Position numbers and translations under genes: made by a program
Part shown: piece after piece, positions 59,401 through 64,000 of the stretch
Layout of the letters: the number at the start of each line of letters is the position of its first letter
Numbering within the stretch: position 1 is the first letter of the stretch
The notes under the pieces: model-generated
Database searches by the model: none
What the model was told of the DNA's origin: nothing
The model's input: only the letters and a program-made list of their open reading frames with translations
Assembly: GCA_963580455.1 (NCBI GenBank)
Contig: OY756967.1
Coordinates: forward strand, 18,646,022 to 18,710,021
Source of the DNA: Euonymus europaeus
Taxonomy: Eukaryota; Streptophyta; Magnoliopsida; Celastrales; Celastraceae
DNA: 64,000 nucleotides
Direction: 5' to 3'

Positions 59401-60195
59401 TCCATACCCTAAACATAATAAGATCACATATAGAACTCATAAAACTACTACAATATACTGCAATAAACTGCTACAATACCATATTCAAATATCAAAAATT
59501 GAGACAAGATATAATGCAAGCATTCTATCTATGTTCGAAATCTAAAGAACTAGGCTATAATATTGATTTGAATAGAGTCAATACAGAAAGTTACAAAATG
59601 CATCTACTAAAGTTATAATTTTAGATAGTCTTTGTTTGCTTATGCTCAAAATCGAAAGGTATATGCACTTCCTCCTATGTGGTGCAGAGCTTTGAAAGTA
59701 TGTAGTCACTTTCCAGTATAATTGTTATGAACTAATTGAGACATGTGGAGCTTCAACTTCAACTAAATTAACAAAGGAAAATCACATAGTATTATCTAAG
59801 TAGACTACTAGCTAGTTAAGACAATCTAAGCAAATAAGACAATCTAAGCAAATAATCAAAATCTGAGCAAACAATCTGGGCATGGTGATTGGTGTTACAT
59901 TGTCACTGGACAAAGTAGATATAAAGTAGGCAAATAATCAAATTTTCCATTTGTTTATGTAAAAACAAAACATGAAACCCCAAACCTTTAGAGCTCTGAA
60001 TAAATCAAAGAAGAAAAAGAAAACAAGAGAAATGCCTAGCTAGTCGAAATCAGTGAATGCAATTGAAACATTGAAAACAAGAGGATTAACTATTGCACTT
60101 TAGAAGATGGAACAACCAAGAATGTGTTGATCGCAATTGGGAAAACCAAAAACTACGAAGCAATGAGCCTACTCCCTTGTCGGCATTGGGATCGT
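59401..60195. other. Non-coding between the ORF1 remnant and the LTR
   Basis: AT-rich. The word GACAATCTAAGCAAATAA is repeated at about 59819-59856. Nothing coding recognised. Confidence 0.4.
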
Positions 60196-60232
60196 TGTAT
60201 GGGCAAAAAACCGTCATACAATTGTCGTACGA

Positions 60233-61318
60233 CATATAAGGCTTGTGAGCCCACGTCAGGCATGTGTGCCCGTACGACATCCAAGGCATGTGTGCCCATA
60301 TAAGGCTTGTGAGCCCACGTCAGGCATGTGTGCCCGTACGACATCCAAGGCATGTGTGCCCATATAAGGCTTGTGAGCCCACGTCAGGCATGTGTGCCCG
60401 TACGACATCCAAGGCTTGTGAGCCCACGTCAGGCATGTGTGCTCGTACGATATCCAAGGCATGTGTGCCCATATAAGGCTTGTGAGCCCACGTCAGGCAT
60501 GTGTGCCCGTACGACATATAAGGCTTGTGAGCCCATGTCAGGCATGTGTGCTCGTACGACATCAAAGGCTTGTGAGCCCCTGTCAGGCATACGTGCCGTA
60601 CGACATCCAAGGCTTGTGTGCCCATATAAGGCTTGTGAGCCCATGTCAGGCATGTGTGCCCGTACGACATCCAAGGCCTGTGAGCCCACGTCAGGCATGT
60701 GTGCCCGTACGACATCCAAGGCTTGTGAGCCCACGTCAGGCATGTGTGCCCGTATGACATCCAAGGCATGTGTGCCCATATAAGGCTTGTGAGCCCATGT
60801 CAGGCATGTGTGCCCGTACGACATCAAAGGCTTGTGAGCCCCTGTCAGGCATACGTGCCGTACGACATCCAAGGTTTGTGTGCCCATATAAGGCTTGTGA
60901 GCCCATGTCAGGCATGTGTGCCCGTACGACATCCAAGGCTTGTGAGCCCACGTCAGGCATGTGTGCATATAAGGCTTGTGAGCCCATGTCAGGCATGTGT
61001 GCCCGTACGACATCAAAGGCTTGTGAGCCCCTGTCAGGCATACGTGCCGTACGACATCCAAGGCTTGTGTGCCCATATAAGGCTTGTGAGCCCACGTCAG
61101 GCATGTGTGCCCGTACGACATCCAAGGCTTATGAGCCCACGTCAGGCATGTGTGCCCGTACGACATCAAAGGCTTGTGAGCCCATGTCAGGCATACGTGC
61201 CGTACGACATCAAAGGCTTGTGTGCCCATATAAGGCTTGTGAGCCCATGTCAGGCATACGTGCCGTACGACATCAAAGGCTTGTGTGCCCATATAAGGCT
61301 TGTGAGCCCATGTCAGGA
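60233..61318. repeat. 1.1-kb tandem array of interleaved 45-bp and 19-bp units
   Basis: Unit A (45 bp) runs AAGGCTTGTGAGCCCACGTC, then AGGCATGTGTGCCCGTACGA, then CATCC. Unit B (19 bp) is AAGGCATGTGTGCCCATAT. They alternate irregularly (A-B, A-A, A-A-B). A 44-bp variant of A has CCTGTCAGGCATACGTGCCG. Copies differ by few bases, so the array is young. A 45-bp period is a multiple of three, so long open frames appear on both strands; these are artefacts. The array is far more GC-rich than its flanks. Confidence 0.9.
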
Positions 61319-61498
61319 GGCCCATTGACTTTTGTTATTAAAAGGTCCATCTGCTTGATAAACAGGTAAGCCCACAAAGGCTCATTAAGCCCACCAAGGC
61401 GCATGAAGCCCATATGTTAGACCATGAGTATAATCTCATATAGTGCATTTGGTAGAGGCCCAAAACGGCCCAATAATAGCTAAGAGCTTGACAGCTCA

Positions 61499-61550
61499 CC
61501 ACGCACGTGCCACGAACGTGCCACGCACGTGACCCAAAATCCTATAAATA
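61499..61550 (+). promoter_or_regulatory. LTR promoter: triple CCACGNACGTG box and TATA
   Basis: Three 11-bp units stand head to tail (CCACGCACGTG 61499-61509, CCACGAACGTG 61510-61520, CCACGCACGTG 61521-61531). Each holds an ACGTG core as bound by plant bZIP/bHLH factors. TATAAATA follows at 61543-61550. A CT-rich leader begins about 25 bp downstream. This is a textbook promoter spacing for transcription into gag. Confidence 0.7.
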
Positions 61551-61728
61551 TGAGTAGTCCGAGCCTCTAAAACTCTCTCGATCATTTTCTCTCTTGCTCT
61601 CTTTCTCTCTCTAAAGACCTCCGCTTCTCTCACTATAAACTTTCTACCATACGACAGTGTGCAACTGATCGGATTGTCGAAGGCCTCAATCGACATTTCA
61701 TTGATTGTAGATTTTTGGGTCTACAATT

Positions 61729-61746
61729 TGGCGCCCACCGTGGGGC
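61729..61746 (+). other. Primer-binding site, tRNA-Lys type
   Basis: TGGCGCCCACCGTGGGGC, three bases after the LTR end, matches the complement of the 3' end of plant tRNA-Lys with one difference, as in many plant Ty3/gypsy elements. It marks where reverse transcription would start. Confidence 0.8.
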
Positions 61747-61793
61747 CTCGACAATCAATCCACGAGCCAACTTGCACTCTGACGAGGTAAACA

Positions 61794-64000
61794 ATGACTT
61801 CTGAAGGTTCGAACGACTTCATCACCCAACTAGCAACCCTGAAAGAGCAGATGGATCAGCAGTCAGCTCGATCTACAGAACTTGCTAAAGAGAACGCTGC
61901 AGTCCGTGCTGAAAACCTCTCACTTCACGATAAAATTGATCAGCTATTTACCCAAACAGCCGGCCAACCCCAAACCTCTCGTGTCCATTTCGATGCATCA
62001 ATCAGACCTTTTCCTAATCTGAGTGAAACAACACCTGGTGAGAACTCAAGCCGTTCGACACTACTAAATTCGACTTTCCCAGTAATGTCCACACCACCAC
62101 CTCCACCATTACCTCAACCTACGGCCAAAACACAAAACACCACCCCAAATGTCGAACAGTCTCCCCAGTCGATCGACTCTCAAAGATTGGCAGATGTGGA
62201 GGCATTTCTCCGAAGGCTCCCCGGAGTTCCAACCCCGATTAAGAAAAGTCACCCAGGGAGTTACCCTGACACACCTTTTGTCGAGAAGATATCTTCCGTG
62301 GAAATGCCCAAGAAATTCAGTTTTCCGAATATGACATTCTTCAACGGTTACTACCGATCCGGATGATCACGTTGCGCATTACCGCCAAAGGATGCTTACT
62401 ATTTCCGTCCCACGAGATGCAAGAGAGGCATGCATGTGCAAGGGGTTTGGTTGTTGTTTGACTGGACCAGCTTTGCAATGGTTTATCAATTTGCCGAACA
62501 ATAGCATCTCTTCTTTTTCTCAGCTGTCTGACATGTTTGTGGAGCAATTTGCTAGTAGTCGCAGAGTAAAGAAGTCTTCAGATGACTTGTATAAAATCAA
62601 ACATACAGCTGGTCAGACATTACGAACGCACTTGGGAAGGTTTAATGCTGAGAAAATTCTCATCCCAAATTGTAACGAAGAAACTGCGGTTTCGGCTTTT
62701 CGCAAATCCATGATTTCTGGTAGTGAAATCTACAAAGAGTTGACCAAGTTTTCATGCAGAAATATGGAGGACGCACTAGCACGGGCATGGTCTCAGGTTA
62801 AATGGGAGGAAGATGATGGGAACCAAACGGCACTTGTGAGACAGAATGTCGTACCAGACCGTCGTCCGGATGAATTTCAACGGAGGAGAGGTCGACCCTT
62901 TGAGAATAATCGGTCGATTGAACGATCCGGAATAACTGGTCGCAGCCCCTGAAAACCTGAATATATGTTCAATGTTGAACCAGCGGAATTAATTTCTATG
63001 TTAAAAGGGCTAGGTAGCAAAGTACAGTGGCCTAGGCCTATGAGATCTCCGTACGACAGGAGAGATACAACAAAGTGGTGCGACTTTCACAAAGACTACG
63101 GTCATTTGACTAAGGATTGTCATGGTTTGCGGGACGAAGTGGTTGAATTACTTAACCGTGGACATTTGAAGGACTTGTTGTCCGACAGAGGGAAAACAAC
63201 TATTGCCAAACGGAGAGAGTTAACCCCACCTCAGCCACTGTTAGCAAGAAAGGATATTGGAGTCATTATAGGAGGTTTAGAGGTCAGCGGTGTATCCCAT
63301 ACAGCTGCCCGAAGGAATGAGAGAAGTGCCAAAAATCCAGGGCTTCGTTCGACTAGTGTACCAAATCCTTCCGGTCAGATTATCAGCTTCATAGATGACG
63401 AAGCTACTCAACTGATCAATCCGCACCACGATGCTTTGGTGATCAGTATCTTCATAGCCAATTGTAACATCAGACGTGTGTTGGTCGACAATGGCAGTTC
63501 GGCGAACGTCCTATTTCTAAAATGTTTGAAGGAAATGGAGATCAGTGACTCACACATTTGTGGTCGACCAACAATATTAATAGGTTTCGCGGGGGAACAA
63601 TCTCATACTTTAGGGGAAATAGTTCTTCAAGTATACAGTGAAGGCGTGAACCTAAATACTACATTCGTGGTCCTGGACAGTCCGTCCCCCTACAATGTCA
63701 TTCTCGGGCGACCTTGGATCCACGAGTTGAAAGCGGTTCCCTCCACATATCATCAAATTATACGCTTCCCTACGAAATGGGGAATAAAGGAGATCAAAGG
63801 GGAACAGTCGGAGTCCCGAAGTTGTTACAGTACGGCTTTGAAAGGCAAAACAAAAGACTTATAACAATTACAGCACTCTGAGCTACCGGTCAGCATTTCT
63901 TCTAATGACGATCCGAATAATGCAAAAATGGAAGATCTTGACGATGTGCAAGTTCATCCTGACCATCCGGAGTGGATCGTTCATATTGGCGCACAGCTCG
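61794..64000 (+). pseudogene. Ty3/gypsy gag and protease region, frame-broken, cut by the window end
   Basis: ATG 61794 opens gag: a coiled N-terminus (LATLKEQMDQQSARSTELAK), a Pro-rich linker (PPPPPLPQP) and the approach to the capsid (EMPKKFSFPNMTFFNG). A one-base shift near 62353 moves the frame. The retrotransposon gag domain then follows (DPDDHVAHYRQRM, LTGPALQWFINLP, FSQLSDMFVEQF). After a TGA at 62950-62952 the same frame goes on: a knuckle-like [15 protein letters not shown] (C-x2-H-x4-H-x4-C), then an aspartic protease with [14 protein letters not shown] and the closing [13 protein letters not shown] at 63862-63864 is followed by further open pol-like sequence (VHPDHPEWIVHIGAQL) to the window edge. 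Reverse transcriptase and integrase must lie outside. The DNGSS active site (not DSGA/DTGA) is usual for this plant gypsy group. Three breaks make the copy non-autonomous. Confidence 0.88.

Larger units (their letters stand above)
60196..61725 (+). mobile_element. Candidate 5' LTR of a Ty3/gypsy element, containing a tandem array
   Basis: The right end GGGTCTACA at 61725 stands three bases before a primer-binding site, which fixes it well. The left end TGTATGGGCAAAAAACC at 60196 is inferred: it mirrors the inverted right end TGTAGACCCAAAAATC. That would make an LTR of about 1.53 kb. It would include the satellite array (60233-61318) in U3, three ACGTG boxes, a TATA box at 61543 and a leader. 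The alternative is a short LTR starting near 61415 (TGTTAGACC), with the array outside. The 3' LTR is beyond the window, so I cannot decide. Confidence 0.55.

Noticed and set aside
60233..61318. CRISPR-like appearance of the regularly repeated block
   Set aside because: There are no unique spacers between repeats; units are contiguous and mosaic, in a plant genome beside an LTR element.
60256..61369. Long open frames (up to about 300 codons) on both strands over the tandem array
   Set aside because: They arise because the main unit is 45 bp (a multiple of three) and lacks stops. The predicted proteins are pure repeats with no domain, and both strands are open equally.
1..64000. tRNA genes
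   Set aside because: I scanned by eye for A- and B-box words; matches such as GGTTCGAAC near 6195 lie within transposase coding sequence and lack a cloverleaf. A tRNAscan run would settle it.

Overview
The window is nuclear DNA from a flowering plant, most likely a eudicot. It is AT-rich, with intron-rich plant genes using GT-AG splice sites, AATAATGG-type start contexts and many plant transposable-element remnants. I could not fix the species.

Layout: 1-12 kb is a graveyard of decayed DNA transposons. It holds a PIF/Harbinger pair (transposase and Myb-like ORF1, tail to tail), a MULE transposase joined to an OTU-protease-like tail, a TTF/ZMYM-type hAT transposase, an acidic coiled-coil pseudogene and a small two-exon coiled-coil gene. 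13.7-15.7 kb holds a three-exon membrane/coiled-coil gene of unknown function. 17-19.3 kb has LINE 3' ends and tandem repeats. 20.1-30.1 kb carries a 13-exon HGSNAT-like acyltransferase gene and a four-exon PIP2 aquaporin gene, separated by a MULE-type terminal-inverted-repeat element with a perfect 9-bp target duplication. 30.6-32.4 kb holds a palindromic MULE-type MITE (perfect 9-bp duplication) followed by a LINE 3' end. 35.7-45.3 kb holds two same-strand genes, SYF2 (splicing factor) and a PEARLI-4-like gene. They share an unusual Cys/His motif on exons that end in the same intron phase. 48.0-49.1 kb is a young Pack-MULE with nearly identical terminal repeats, a perfect 10-bp target duplication and a captured exon. 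50-53.5 kb has a LINE remnant and a broken UBC23-type E2 gene. 54.1-58.0 kb is an intact RPN3 proteasome-lid gene with one GC-AG intron. 58.5-59.4 kb is a second decayed Harbinger ORF1. From 60.2 kb to the end is a Ty3/gypsy element: an LTR carrying a 1.1-kb tandem array, a tRNA-Lys-type primer site, then a decayed gag and protease, cut by the window edge.

The intact genes (HGSNAT-like, PIP2, SYF2, PEARLI-4-like, RPN3) are ordinary single-copy style plant genes with unrelated cellular roles. There is no operon-like functional unit. The most interesting host-gene observation is the SYF2/PEARLI-4 shared motif exon, which suggests exon duplication or shuffling between neighbours. The most interesting mobile-DNA observations are the Pack-MULE with its captured plastid-protein-like exon and the LTR with its internal satellite and triple ACGTG box.
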